64,000 nt of DNA from an uncultured Roseovarius sp. (lineage in GTDB: Bacteria > Pseudomonadota > Alphaproteobacteria > Rhodobacterales > Rhodobacteraceae): positions 712,334 to 776,333 of the forward strand of contig CANMBU010000003.1 of NCBI GenBank assembly GCA_947496175.1, in the 5' to 3' direction. The notes below the pieces were generated by a model that saw only the letters and a program-made list of their open reading frames with translations, ran no database searches and had not been told where the DNA came from. Position numbers and translations under genes: made by a program. This document shows, piece after piece, positions 1-9,943 of the stretch (positions are counted from its first letter, which is position 1; the number at the start of each line of letters is the position of its first letter).

Positions 1-698
1 CGCTTGGGCTCTCCATGCTGGAGTGGAACATCAAATCCACCACCAAAGCGCAGCAGGGTCTTTATGAATATGATGCGGTGTCCCGCCTGCGCGACAGCCA
101 GCTTGGCGAAGCGCGCGTGCATGACGTGAAAAACTACATCAAGAAAGGCAAGCTTTGGCAGGCTTTTGAGGCGGACGAAAAAATTGTTTTGCTGATTGAT
201 GAAATCGACAAGGCCGATATCGAGTTTCCCAATGATCTTCTGCAAGAACTCGACCGGATGGAGTTTCATGTTTACGAGACCGGTGAAACCATTCAGGCGC
301 GCCAACGCCCGATTGTGATCATCACCTCAAACAATGAAAAAGAACTGCCAGACGCCTTTCTGCGCAGGTGTTTCTTTCACTACATCCGGTTTCCTGACTC
401 TGAAACGATGAAAAAAATCGTCGAGGTGCATCACCCGGGCATCAAGGACAAGCTCCTGACCGAGGCGCTGACGCAGTTTTACGAGATTCGTGAGCAATCG
501 GGGTTGAAGAAAAAGCCATCCACATCCGAAGTTTTGGACTGGTTAAAGCTCATTCTGGCCGAAGACCTGACAGCAGAAGACCTCAAACGCGATGGCGCGG
601 ATGCGCTGCCAAAACTGCATGGCGCATTGCTCAAGAATGAGCAGGATGTGCATTTGTTTGAGCGGCTGGCCTTTATGGCGCGGCGTCAACAACGCTGA
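1..698 (+). CDS. MoxR-type AAA+ ATPase, 5' end outside the window
   Basis: The reading frame is open to the left window edge, so the start and the Walker A loop are missing; only the last ~230 residues are present. Visible AAA+ parts are a Walker B segment (VLLIDEIDKAD), a sensor-1 region (IIITSNNEKELPDAFLRRC) and an arginine-rich lid. MoxR ATPases are chaperone-like partners of VWA-domain proteins and help assemble or metallate protein complexes. A CoxE-like VWA gene lies 1.9 kb downstream on the same strand, which fits that pairing, although a DUF2927 lipoprotein gene stands between them. The substrate is unknown. Confidence 0.9.
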   Translation, partial: LGLSMLEWNIKSTTKAQQGLYEYDAVSRLRDSQLGEARVHDVKNYIKKGKLWQAFEADEKIVLLIDEIDKADIEFPNDLLQELDRMEFHVYETGETIQARQRPIVIITSNNEKELPDAFLRRCFFHYIRFPDSETMKKIVEVHHPGIKDKLLTEALTQFYEIREQSGLKKKPSTSEVLDWLKLILAEDLTAEDLKRDGADALPKLHGALLKNEQDVHLFERLAFMARRQQR

Positions 699-1052
699 AC
701 AAACAGCTGGAAAATAAGGAACAGTCTAGACAGACAAGGTCCTGTCGCTAACATAAACATGTTCTGCGGCACAGCTGCTCTCGGCTGCGGACATGATATG
801 AGACCTGACGACGGCCCAAGCCGGGAGAAGATATGACGTGTTTGACGATGTGCGCCATCGCCACATTTGGCGGTGTGATGTCCGAACTGAACCACATTTA
901 TACCTTCATTGCTCCCAAGAACGGGCCGAAACAATCTGCAGTCTGGTCGGATATTGTTGGCGGTACGGTGCCTAATACCGTGCTGGCCGATTCTCTGGGA
1001 TTTGGGTGTTTTAGCGCTCGGATTGCCTGTGATCAGAAGCAGTGAGGGTTTG
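699..1052. other. 354-base gap with no confident gene
   Basis: No gene could be supported here. A 70-codon frame at 833-1045 (an internal ATG at 878 would give 55 codons) has acceptable codons but no recognisable domain and no good ribosome site. A short inverted repeat, GACAG at 729-733 and CTGTC at 742-746, surrounds an 8-base centre and could be an operator. The promoter of the downstream lipoprotein gene probably lies in this gap but I cannot place its boxes with confidence. Confidence 0.4.
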
Positions 1053-2423
1053 ATGCGCCGTTTTATTTTGCCACTTTGTTTTGCTTTGGGCGCCTGTGCC
1101 GGAGCGCCAGTTCAGGAGACACCTTCGCGCGCGGCCACGCCCGAAACGTCATCCCTGCCCGCGATGAAGACGTTTGCCGTGGCGCGCCCAACCGCGCCGC
1201 AAAGGTCGAACCGGGATATCGCCCGCGATTTTCTAGATCTGGCATTTCAACTGGAGTCAGGGCGCCAACTGGAGGTGCTCTCACGGTTTGAAGGACCAAT
1301 CTCAATTCGTGTCACCGGAAGCCCCCCTCCAACCCTGATCCCGGATCTCAACCGCCTGGTCAAACGCCTGCGCGATGAGGCCGGAATAGATATCGCCCGT
1401 GTACGCTCGGAGTCGTCCAACATCACCATCGAGGCCGTGTCGCGCGCCGAGATCCGCAGGCACCTGCCAAAGGCGGCTTGTTTTGTTGTGCCCAATATCG
1501 ATCGGCTGTCGCAATACCGCGCCGCCCGCAACAGCCGGGCCACAAACTGGAGCCTGCTGCAAACGCGTGAAAAGCTGGCGATTTTCCTGCCCAATGATGC
1601 CTCTCCCCAGGAAGTGCGCGATTGCCTGCACGAAGAACTGGCCCAAGCCCTTGGACCGCTGAACGATCTTTATCGCCTGCCCGACAGTGTTTTTAACGAT
1701 GACAATGTACATACGGTTCTGACCGGGTTCGACATGCTGATCCTGCGCGCGTTTTACGACGCCGATCTGCAATCTGGCATGACTCGCGCTCAGGTGGCGG
1801 CAAAGCTTCCAGGCATTCTTGCTCGGCTGAACCCACGCGGGGAACGGATTGCGTCAAACCCGGCCCCATCGACGCCTCGGGTTTGGATCAACGCAATCCA
1901 AACCGCTCTTGGACCCGGCGCGCGCCATGCGCAACGCCTTGGCGCTGCCACCACGGCCCTGCGGACCGCCCAATCAGAAGGCTGGACGGATCACCGCCGT
2001 GCCTTTTCGCACTATGCCATGGGACGGCTGACGCAGACCACCGATCCCGACACTGCCTTGCAGCATTTCCGGCTGGCCGATCAATTCTACCGCCGCACGC
2101 CTGGGGCAGAATTGCACCGTGCCTACACCGCATCGCAACTGGCCGCGCATGCGATCAATCAGGGCAATGGGCCAAGGGCCCTTGCCATTCTGGGACCGAA
2201 TCTCGGAATTGCCGAGCGGTTTGAAAACGCCGCTCTGCTCTCAACCCTCATGCTGTTACGCGGCGAAGCACTTGATCTGGTGGGTCGCAAGGCTGAAGCC
2301 GACCGCATCCGGGTGGACAGTATCGGCTGGGCGCGTTACGGGTTTGGCGCGGATTGGGCGGTGCGCGCAAAACTGCGCGAAATCTCCGCGCTCAGCCCGG
2401 CAAGAGGACGCAGCGGCGGGTAA
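1053..2423 (+). CDS. DUF2927 domain lipoprotein
   Basis: 456 residues. I start it at the ATG at 1053 because it follows an AGTGAGGG-like ribosome site and opens directly into a lipoprotein signal peptide (ILPLCFALGAC, lipobox LGAC); the frame is open further upstream but that part is not protein-like. The DUF2927 region covers roughly residues 60-260 and includes C191, H193, E194, E195 in a DCLHEELAQALG stretch resembling a metalloprotease HEExxQ site; activity is not shown. The C-terminal third is helical, possibly TPR-like. Probably an envelope protein. It is followed after 3 bases by a tiny membrane protein and then the VWA gene, suggesting one transcript. Confidence 0.85.
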   Translation: MRRFILPLCFALGACAGAPVQETPSRAATPETSSLPAMKTFAVARPTAPQRSNRDIARDFLDLAFQLESGRQLEVLSRFEGPISIRVTGSPPPTLIPDLNRLVKRLRDEAGIDIARVRSESSNITIEAVSRAEIRRHLPKAACFVVPNIDRLSQYRAARNSRATNWSLLQTREKLAIFLPNDASPQEVRDCLHEELAQALGPLNDLYRLPDSVFNDDNVHTVLTGFDMLILRAFYDADLQSGMTRAQVAAKLPGILARLNPRGERIASNPAPSTPRVWINAIQTALGPGARHAQRLGAATTALRTAQSEGWTDHRRAFSHYAMGRLTQTTDPDTALQHFRLADQFYRRTPGAELHRAYTASQLAAHAINQGNGPRALAILGPNLGIAERFENAALLSTLMLLRGEALDLVGRKAEADRIRVDSIGWARYGFGADWAVRAKLREISALSPARGRSGG

Positions 2424-2426
2424 AAC

Positions 2427-2594
2427 ATGATCGTCATTCTGGGGGCAATTCTGGGCGCGGCTCTGGGCGCTTTTGTGGCCTATCGGCGCAAAGGCAAAAT
2501 GGCCGATATTCTGCAATATGCCTTTGTCTATTGCCTGATCTTCACCCTCGCGGGCCTTTTTGCGACTTTGATCATTCACCGCATGTCCGTATAA
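2427..2594 (+). CDS. Small two-helix membrane protein (55 aa)
   Basis: This 55-codon frame fills the space between the DUF2927 gene (3 bases upstream) and the VWA gene (7 bases downstream), which leaves little doubt that it is translated in the same operon. It begins MIVILGAILGAALG, giving one glycine/alanine-rich transmembrane segment (about residues 2-19), a short basic loop YRRKGKM and a second hydrophobic segment (about 28-50). I do not recognise a named family. A role as a membrane partner of its neighbours is inferred only from position. Confidence 0.7.
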   Translation: MIVILGAILGAALGAFVAYRRKGKMADILQYAFVYCLIFTLAGLFATLIIHRMSV

Positions 2595-2601
2595 CGGGCC
2601 C

Positions 2602-3786
2602 ATGTTTCTTCCCTTCTTCGATAATCTGCGCAACGCGGGGCTTCCGGTGTCATTGCGCGAATACCTGACCTTTCTGGAGGCGATGGGCGAAGGGCTTGTG
2701 ACCTACGATATCGAAGGGTTCTACTACCTCGCCCGCACCGCCATGGTCAAAGACGAGCGCATGATTGACCGGTTTGACCGCGCCTTTGCCGCCAGTTTCG
2801 AAGGGCTGGAGGCGATCAGCGCGGCAGATGTGATGAATGCCGTGGAAATCCCTGCAGAGTGGCTGGAAAAGCTTGCCGAAAAGCACCTCACGCCCGAAGA
2901 GCGGGCCGAAATCGAGGCCCTGGGCGGGTTTGACAAGCTGATGGAGACGCTCAAGGAGCGGCTGAAAGAACAACAAGGTCGCCATCAGGGGGGCAATAAA
3001 TGGATCGGCACCGCAGGCACCTCGCCCTTCGGGGCTTATGGCTACAACCCCGAAGGCGTGCGCATCGGCCAGAAAGAAAGCCGCCATCAGCGCGCGGTGA
3101 AGGTCTGGGACAAGCGCGAGTTTCGCAATCTAGATGACACGGTTGAGCTTGGCACGCGCAACATCAAGGTGGCGCTCAAGCGTCTGCGCCGCTGGGCACG
3201 GGATGGCGCGGATGACGAGCTGGATCTTGACGGTACCATCCGGGCCACGGCAGAGCATGGGTATCTCGACGTCAAAACACGACCCGAACGGCGCAACGCC
3301 GTCAAGGTGATCCTGTTTCTCGATGTGGGCGGGTCAATGGATCCGCATATCAAGCTGGTGGACGAGCTTTTTTCCGCCGCGCGCGCCGAATTCAAGCATC
3401 TGGAATATTACTACTTCCACAACTGCCTTTATGAGGGCGTCTGGCGCGAAAACCGCCGTCGCTGGGACGCGCAGACACCGACCGATGAGGTGCTACGGAC
3501 TTACGGGTCTGACTATAAATGCATCTTTGTCGGTGACGCCTCGATGTCACCTTATGAGATTGCCTATCCAGGTGGGGCCAATGAGCACTGGAATGCCGAA
3601 GCCGGACAGGTCTGGCTTGAGCGCGCCCGGCAGCAATGGCCCGACCACCTTTGGATCAATCCTGTCCCCGAAGCTTACTGGGGATATACGCACTCGATTG
3701 GCATGATCCGCGAGATTTTCGAAGACCGGATGGTGCCGATGACACTGCAAGGCATCGAACGTGGCATGAAAGAGCTGGGCCGGTAG
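2602..3786 (+). CDS. CoxE-like VWA domain protein
   Basis: 394 residues. The N-terminal half is helical and charged and the C-terminal half is a von Willebrand A fold: VILFLDVGGSMDPH contains the MIDAS strand, followed by further strands and a second metal-loop region (FVGDASMSPYE). The MIDAS reads D241-V-G243-G-S245, so the first serine of the usual DxSxS is glycine. Proteins of this family act with MoxR ATPases, in CO dehydrogenase (CoxD/CoxE) for metal insertion. The MoxR-type gene at the left edge is the likely partner. No cox structural genes are present, so the client is unknown. Confidence 0.9.
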   Translation: MFLPFFDNLRNAGLPVSLREYLTFLEAMGEGLVTYDIEGFYYLARTAMVKDERMIDRFDRAFAASFEGLEAISAADVMNAVEIPAEWLEKLAEKHLTPEERAEIEALGGFDKLMETLKERLKEQQGRHQGGNKWIGTAGTSPFGAYGYNPEGVRIGQKESRHQRAVKVWDKREFRNLDDTVELGTRNIKVALKRLRRWARDGADDELDLDGTIRATAEHGYLDVKTRPERRNAVKVILFLDVGGSMDPHIKLVDELFSAARAEFKHLEYYYFHNCLYEGVWRENRRRWDAQTPTDEVLRTYGSDYKCIFVGDASMSPYEIAYPGGANEHWNAEAGQVWLERARQQWPDHLWINPVPEAYWGYTHSIGMIREIFEDRMVPMTLQGIERGMKELGR

Positions 3787-3821
3787 ATCAGTTGAGTGGC
3801 TGCGCCACGCTGTTTTGGGTA

Positions 3822-3848
3822 TTGGGGTATTTTTGCCAAGAAAGAAGC
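3822..3848 (+). repeat. 27-base post-stop repeat, copy 1
   Basis: This copy matches the other two (11550-11576 and 48420-48446, both minus) at 25 of 27 positions, with core GGTATTTTTG and AAGAAAGAAGC. It begins 35 bases after the VWA stop codon and runs in the direction of transcription. The preceding bases (TTTTGGGTATTGGGG) look like a partial duplication of its left end. Function unknown; its position suggests a role at the 3' end of transcripts. Confidence 0.7.
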
Positions 3849-3889
3849 AGGTGGTGGACAAAGCGATTGCCGCGTGACACTCCACCCTC

Positions 3890-4831
3890 ATGAGCACGCG
3901 CAAGATCATCATTGATACCGATCCAGGCCAGGACGATGCGGTGGCGATCCTTCTGGCTTTGGCCAGTCCGGACGAGATTGATCTCATTGGGATCACCTGT
4001 GTGGCGGGCAATGTGCCGCTTGATCTGACCACACGGAATGCGCGGATCGTTTGTGAATTGGCCGGGAGGCAAGATGTAAAGGTGTTTGCGGGCTGTGACC
4101 GACCATTGGGGCGCGACCTTGTCACCGCCGAGCACGTCCACGGCAAGACCGGATTGGACGGCCCGACCCTGCCAGAGCCGCAGATGGCGCTGCAGGATGG
4201 GCATGCGGTCGAGTTCCTGATCGAGACCTTGCGTACGGAGCCCGCCGGCACAGTCACACTGGTGCCCATCGGGCCGCTCACCAACATTGCCACAGCTTTT
4301 AAGACCGCACCGGATATCATTGAAAAGGTGCAGGAAATCGTCCTAATGGGCGGGGCCTATTTCGCTGTCGGCAATGTCACCCCCTCAGCCGAATTCAACA
4401 TCTATGTGGATCCCCAAGCGGCGGAGGTTGTGTTCACCTCAGGTGTGCCCCTGACTGTCATGCCGCTGGATGTCACGCATCAGGTGCTTGTCACACAAGA
4501 GCGCAACAATGCCATCCGCGCACTTGGCACGCCCGTGGCCGAAGCCGTGGCGCAAATGACTGAGTTCTTTGAGCGCTATGATCGGGAAAAATACGGCTCA
4601 GAAGGTGCGCCTTTGCATGATCCCTGCACCATTGCCTATCTCATCCGCCCTGACCTTTTTGCCGGGCGGCATGTGAATGTTGAAATTGAAACCACCTCTG
4701 AGCTGACCCTTGGCATGACTGTCGCGGATTGGTGGGGTGTCACGGATCGTGCCCCCAATGCCCACTTCAAGGGATCTGTAGATGCAGATGGGTTCTTTTC
4801 CCTCTTAACCGAAAGGCTGGCCCGGCTATGA
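3890..4831 (+). CDS. Nucleoside hydrolase (IunH/RihA family)
   Basis: 313 residues, normal for the family. The N-terminal aspartate cluster DTDPGQDDA is the calcium- and ribose-binding signature of inosine/uridine-preferring nucleoside hydrolases, and the C-terminal stretch with HDPC (HDPCTIAYLIRP) carries the catalytic-site histidine/aspartate. These cytoplasmic enzymes split N-ribosides into base plus ribose for salvage. The substrate preference cannot be read from sequence. Its stop codon overlaps the start of the GNAT gene (ATGA), so the two are translationally coupled. Confidence 0.93.
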   Translation: MSTRKIIIDTDPGQDDAVAILLALASPDEIDLIGITCVAGNVPLDLTTRNARIVCELAGRQDVKVFAGCDRPLGRDLVTAEHVHGKTGLDGPTLPEPQMALQDGHAVEFLIETLRTEPAGTVTLVPIGPLTNIATAFKTAPDIIEKVQEIVLMGGAYFAVGNVTPSAEFNIYVDPQAAEVVFTSGVPLTVMPLDVTHQVLVTQERNNAIRALGTPVAEAVAQMTEFFERYDREKYGSEGAPLHDPCTIAYLIRPDLFAGRHVNVEIETTSELTLGMTVADWWGVTDRAPNAHFKGSVDADGFFSLLTERLARL

Positions 4832-5274
4832 CGCGTCTGACACTGGCAAAAATGGAAGATCTGGACCGTGTTCTGCCCCTCGTGACCGCGTTCCATGAAG
4901 AAGAAGGTGTGGAACAGGACGATGCCACACGGCGCGCGGCCCTGATTCCGTTGCTGGAAGGCTCCCCGCATGGCTGCGTTTATCTGGCAGGACCAACGCG
5001 TGCGCCGATTGGCTATGTGATTGTCACCTTCGGCTGGTCCGTCGAATTTGGCGGCCTCGACGGGTTTCTCGATGAGATTTACATCCGCCCCGGCGTGCGC
5101 GGGCGCGGGATCGGGTCTGAAATTCTGATCTCCTTGCCCAAGACGCTTGCAGCGGCAGGCATGAAAGCCATTCATCTTGAGGTGAATAAGGACAACGCGC
5201 AGGCCCGGAGCTTGTATGAAAAGATGCATTTCTCGCCTAGAGAGAAGTACATGCTCATGACGCGTAAACTCTAG
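4828..5274 (+). CDS. GNAT family N-acetyltransferase
   Basis: 148 residues. The start at 4828 is chosen because it overlaps the nucleoside hydrolase stop and begins the GNAT fold (MTRLTLAKMEDLDRVLPLV). The acetyl-CoA pyrophosphate loop is visible as RPGVRGRGIGSEIL, followed by the typical C-terminal LEVNKDNAQARSLYEKMHF segment. The acceptor substrate is unknown. Coupling to a nucleoside hydrolase does not indicate the substrate. Confidence 0.9.
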   Translation: MTRLTLAKMEDLDRVLPLVTAFHEEEGVEQDDATRRAALIPLLEGSPHGCVYLAGPTRAPIGYVIVTFGWSVEFGGLDGFLDEIYIRPGVRGRGIGSEILISLPKTLAAAGMKAIHLEVNKDNAQARSLYEKMHFSPREKYMLMTRKL

Positions 5275-5306
5275 CTTTCATTTGAAAAACCCCTAGATTG
5301 CTGGCC

Positions 5307-6725
5307 ATGAGTCTGCACATACCTTTCGACAATTCATACGCCCGGCTGCCCTCGCGCTTTTACACGCGTCAAAGCCCGGTGCCGGTGCGCGAACCGGAAT
5401 TGGTTGCGTTCAACGACGGCTTGGCCAAAGAGCTTGGTATGCGCACCGGGTCCGAGGTGGAGCGCGCGCTGGTGTTTTCGGGCAATCGCGTGCCAGACGG
5501 GGCCGAGCCGCTGGCGCAGGTCTATGCCGGGCATCAGTTCGGCGGATTTTCCCCGCAACTGGGCGACGGGCGTGCCAATCTTCTGGGCGAAGCGGTTGTT
5601 GGCCAGCAACGCTACGACATTCAGCTCAAGGGCTCTGGTCCCACGCCCTATTCCCGGATGGGAGATGGGCGCGCCTGGCTGGGTCCAGTTCTGCGGGAAT
5701 ATGTGGTGAGCGAGGCGATGCACGCGATGGGCATCCCCACAAGCCGCGCCTTGGCTGCAACCTTGACAGGCGAACAGGTCTATCGCGAAACAGGTGCCCT
5801 GCCCGGCGCAGTTCTGACGCGTGTGGCCGCAAGTCACATTCGCGTCGGCACGTTTCAATACTTCGCCGCGCGCCGCGACATGCCAGCACTAGAAGCGCTT
5901 TTTGACTATGTGGTTGAGCGGCACTATCCGGGCATTGAAAGCCCCGACGCCTTGCTTGACGCCGTCATTGACCGGCAGGCTAAGCTCATTGCCCAATGGA
6001 TGTCGGTGGGGTTCATCCATGGGGTGATGAACACCGACAACACCACGCTCTCGGGCGAAACCATCGACTACGGGCCTTGTGCCTTTCTGGACATTTATCA
6101 TCCTGACACCGTGTTCAGTTCCATTGATGCCCATGGGCGCTATGCCTATTCCAATCAGTCCAACGTGATCGTTTGGAACATGGCGCAACTGGCGACATCA
6201 CTGGTGCCGCTGATGCCGGATCAGGATCAAGCCGTTGAGGTGTTTACTAAATCCGTTCACGCCATGCCAGAGAAGCTCCAGGTCGCTTGGCTTAAGCTTT
6301 TTGGCCGCAAGATCGGGCTGGCACAAACCGCCAATGCAGATGAACCGATGATCGCAGAGCTTTTGAAGATCATGGCCGAGGGGCGCGCGGATTTCACCAA
6401 CACATTCCGCGCCTTGAGCGATGGCAAGGCTCGGGACCAGTTCCTTGATCCCAAAACCTTTGACGCGTGGGAGACAGGCTGGTGCGCGAGGATAGAGACC
6501 GAAGACGATCCGGTATCCGTGATGCGCGCTGCCAACCCCGCTTACATCCCGCGCAATCATCGCATCGAGCAGATGATCCAGGCCGCGGTGGCCGGGGATT
6601 TTGCCCCATTTGAGCGATTGAACACCGTGCTGTCCACGCCCTTTGAGGCACAGGAAGGCGCAACTGACCTGACATATCCGCCGGAACCGTCAGAGGTGGT
6701 GCAGCAAACTTTCTGCGGGACCTAA
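5307..6725 (+). CDS. selO: Protein adenylyltransferase SelO
   Basis: 472 residues, full length for SelO (YdiU/UPF0061). The conserved GHQFGGFSPQLGDGRA block, the GSGPTPYSRMGDGRAWLG block and HGVMNTDNTTLSGETIDYGP are present. SelO has a pseudokinase fold that transfers AMP from ATP to Ser/Thr/Tyr of proteins and is linked to redox stress. The C-terminus ends TFCGT, with cysteine where some eukaryotic homologues carry selenocysteine. A TTG lies three codons upstream at 5298; the ATG at 5307 better fits the family start. Confidence 0.95.
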   Translation: MSLHIPFDNSYARLPSRFYTRQSPVPVREPELVAFNDGLAKELGMRTGSEVERALVFSGNRVPDGAEPLAQVYAGHQFGGFSPQLGDGRANLLGEAVVGQQRYDIQLKGSGPTPYSRMGDGRAWLGPVLREYVVSEAMHAMGIPTSRALAATLTGEQVYRETGALPGAVLTRVAASHIRVGTFQYFAARRDMPALEALFDYVVERHYPGIESPDALLDAVIDRQAKLIAQWMSVGFIHGVMNTDNTTLSGETIDYGPCAFLDIYHPDTVFSSIDAHGRYAYSNQSNVIVWNMAQLATSLVPLMPDQDQAVEVFTKSVHAMPEKLQVAWLKLFGRKIGLAQTANADEPMIAELLKIMAEGRADFTNTFRALSDGKARDQFLDPKTFDAWETGWCARIETEDDPVSVMRAANPAYIPRNHRIEQMIQAAVAGDFAPFERLNTVLSTPFEAQEGATDLTYPPEPSEVVQQTFCGT

Positions 6726-6812
6726 GAATTTGCGATGTGCCCCCGCCTAATGTCTGGATTCCTGACGCGATAGCGGATATCCAACGATCCCGACAGAGCG
6801 GTGGCAGAGCAT

Positions 6813-7226
6813 ATGACCGACACAATAATCGACCGTTGCGAAACCAAAGGTCTGCGTATGACAGACCAGCGGCGCACCATTGCCAGCGTTTTGCAAGAGT
6901 CCGACGATCATCCTGATGTGGAAGAGCTTTATGCCCGGGCCAGCGGTCGGGACCCTAATATCTCCATCGCAACGGTCTACCGCACTGTAAAGCTCTTTGA
7001 AGAGGCAGGCATTCTCGACAAGCTGGAATTTGGCGATGGGCGCGCGCGTTATGAGGATGCAGAGCGCGATCATCACGACCACCTGATCGACCTTAACTCG
7101 GGTGAAGTCATTGAATTTGTCGATCCTGAGATCGAACAACTTCAGGAAAAGATCGCCAAGAAGCTGGGCTATCGCCTCAAGGGGCATAAGCTTGAGCTTT
7201 ACGGCGTGCCGATTTCAAAAGGGTAA
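6813..7226 (+). CDS. Fur-family metal regulator (Fur/Mur type)
   Basis: 137 residues from the ATG at 6813 (a GTG at 6801 is possible). The N-terminal winged helix contains ISIATVYRTVKLFEEAG, and the dimerisation domain has HHDHLIDLNSGEVIEFVDPEIE, the pattern of Fur rather than Irr (which has a different His motif) or Zur. In alphaproteobacteria this type often senses manganese (Mur) as well as iron. The C-terminal CxxC zinc cysteines of many Fur proteins are absent. Monocistronic by appearance; the ligand is not decided by sequence. Confidence 0.9.
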   Translation: MTDTIIDRCETKGLRMTDQRRTIASVLQESDDHPDVEELYARASGRDPNISIATVYRTVKLFEEAGILDKLEFGDGRARYEDAERDHHDHLIDLNSGEVIEFVDPEIEQLQEKIAKKLGYRLKGHKLELYGVPISKG

Positions 7227-7289
7227 AGTGCTCTTGTGATCCGCAAGCAGGCCGCATAAGGCGGACTCAATCGCTTTTCCGAGGCACCG

Positions 7290-8165
7290 ATGGACAATCT
7301 GCGCGGCATCATTTTCGTGATCGTGGCCATGGCTGGCTTCACGATTGAGGACATGTTCATCAAGCAACTGTCCGTGACACTGCCGGTGGGACAAATTCTG
7401 ATTGTGCTCGGGATCGGCAGCGGCACGATTTTTGCGACTTTGTCCTTGCTTAAAGGTCAGTCGCTCATACGCCGGCAGATCTGGCAGCCGATGTTTCTGT
7501 GGCGCGCCCTGAGCGAGGCGATTGCCGCGATTTGCTTTGCCACAGCCCTGTCTTTGGTGGACATTTCGGTCGTCGCATCTGTGTTTCAGGCCACACCCCT
7601 GGTTATCACCATGGGGGCCGCGCTTTTCCTGGGTGAAAAAGTTGGCTGGCGGCGGTGGAGCGCGATTTTCATCGGGTTTATCGGCGTGTTGATGATTATC
7701 CGCCCCGGGCTGGACGGGTTTGACCCCAATGCTCTGCTGGTGCTCGGGTCGGTTCTGTTCGTCACGGTGCGCGACCTGATCACACGAAAAATCGCAGCTG
7801 ACGTTTCGTCGACAGTTATTTCTTTTCAGGGGTTCGCGGCGTTGATCCCAGCCGGGCTCATCCTTCTTTGGATGACCGGTGAACACGCGCAAAGCGCAGG
7901 GAGCACAGAGCTTTGGATGCTTTTGGGCGGGATAATTTTTGGGGCGATTGGATATTACGGCATTGTACAAGGCATGCGCCTTGGAGATGCCGCAGTGGTC
8001 ACGCCCTTCCGTTACACGCGGCTTCTCTTTTCGCTGTTGGTCGGCATCATCGTGTTTCAGGAAACACCAGATGCGCTCACCCTCATCGGGGCAGCGCTGA
8101 TCATCTCGACAGGCCTCTTCACCTTTCTGCGCGAGAGACAGCTGGCCAAGACCGAACTGGCCTAA
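7290..8165 (+). CDS. EamA/DMT family transporter
   Basis: 291 residues with about ten hydrophobic segments arranged as two EamA repeats (roughly residues 5-135 and 150-285). The duplicated motif ends, for example SVVASVFQATPLVITMGAALFLGEKVG and AAVVTPFRYTRLLFSLLVGIIVFQE, are typical of drug/metabolite exporters. Located in the inner membrane; substrate unknown. A moderate hairpin region precedes it (7240-7265) but no clear terminator. Confidence 0.9.
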   Translation: MDNLRGIIFVIVAMAGFTIEDMFIKQLSVTLPVGQILIVLGIGSGTIFATLSLLKGQSLIRRQIWQPMFLWRALSEAIAAICFATALSLVDISVVASVFQATPLVITMGAALFLGEKVGWRRWSAIFIGFIGVLMIIRPGLDGFDPNALLVLGSVLFVTVRDLITRKIAADVSSTVISFQGFAALIPAGLILLWMTGEHAQSAGSTELWMLLGGIIFGAIGYYGIVQGMRLGDAAVVTPFRYTRLLFSLLVGIIVFQETPDALTLIGAALIISTGLFTFLRERQLAKTELA

Positions 8166-8183
8166 GACCCTACCCGCGCGCGG

Positions 8184-8211
8184 TTGCATTCCAGCGCAGA
8201 CTTGGTATTTC
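8184..8211 (+). promoter_or_regulatory. Possible sigma-70 promoter of eno
   Basis: TTGCAT at 8184-8189 and TATTTC at 8206-8211 are separated by 16 bases, 34 bases before the enolase start. The -10 box is a weak match, so this is tentative. Confidence 0.35.
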
Positions 8212-8226
8212 AGCCCCAAAGTTTGA

Positions 8227-9522
<1,296 letters not shown>

Positions 9523-9523
9523 T

Positions 9524-9943
9524 GTGACAGCCGAAGAGATCATCACCGCCCTGAATCTCTCGCCACACCCAGAGGGTGGACTTTTCCGGGAAACCTGGCG
9601 GGCGGAAGGATCCGGACGTGCGTCTGGCACGGCGATCTACTTTCTGCTGCGCGGTCAGGATGACAATCGCTGGCACAAGGTGGATGCGGCTGAGATCTGG
9701 CATTTCTACGCTGGCGCGCCGCTCGTGTTGTCGGTGTCAGAAACAGAGGCAGGCCCGGCAAGAGATCATGTACTGGGTGCTGAATTTAGCAAAGGTGAAC
9801 AACCGCAATTGATTGTTCCGCCAGGATATTGGCAAATGGCGCGGTCTACGGGCAGCTACACCTTGGTGGGCTGCACGGTCTCACCCGGATTCGAGTTTGA
9901 GCACTTCACCCTTGCACCCGAAGGATTTGATATCCCACGCTAA
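9524..9943 (+). CDS. DUF985 cupin protein
   Basis: 139 residues from a GTG start at 9524, one base after the enolase stop. The protein begins [24 protein letters not shown], the standard opening of DUF985 proteins, followed by the cupin strands [17 protein letters not shown] and [28 protein letters not shown]. Homologues are small double-stranded beta-helix proteins of unclear function, some suggested to bind sugars or metals. The stop overlaps the stop of pgi on the other strand by three bases. Confidence 0.9.
   Translation: MTAEEIITALNLSPHPEGGLFRETWRAEGSGRASGTAIYFLLRGQDDNRWHKVDAAEIWHFYAGAPLVLSVSETEAGPARDHVLGAEFSKGEQPQLIVPPGYWQMARSTGSYTLVGCTVSPGFEFEHFTLAPEGFDIPR

Noticed and set aside
833-1045. 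70-codon frame upstream of the DUF2927 gene
   Set aside because: No ribosome site or domain. Codon use is not impossible, so I mention it only in the gap entry.
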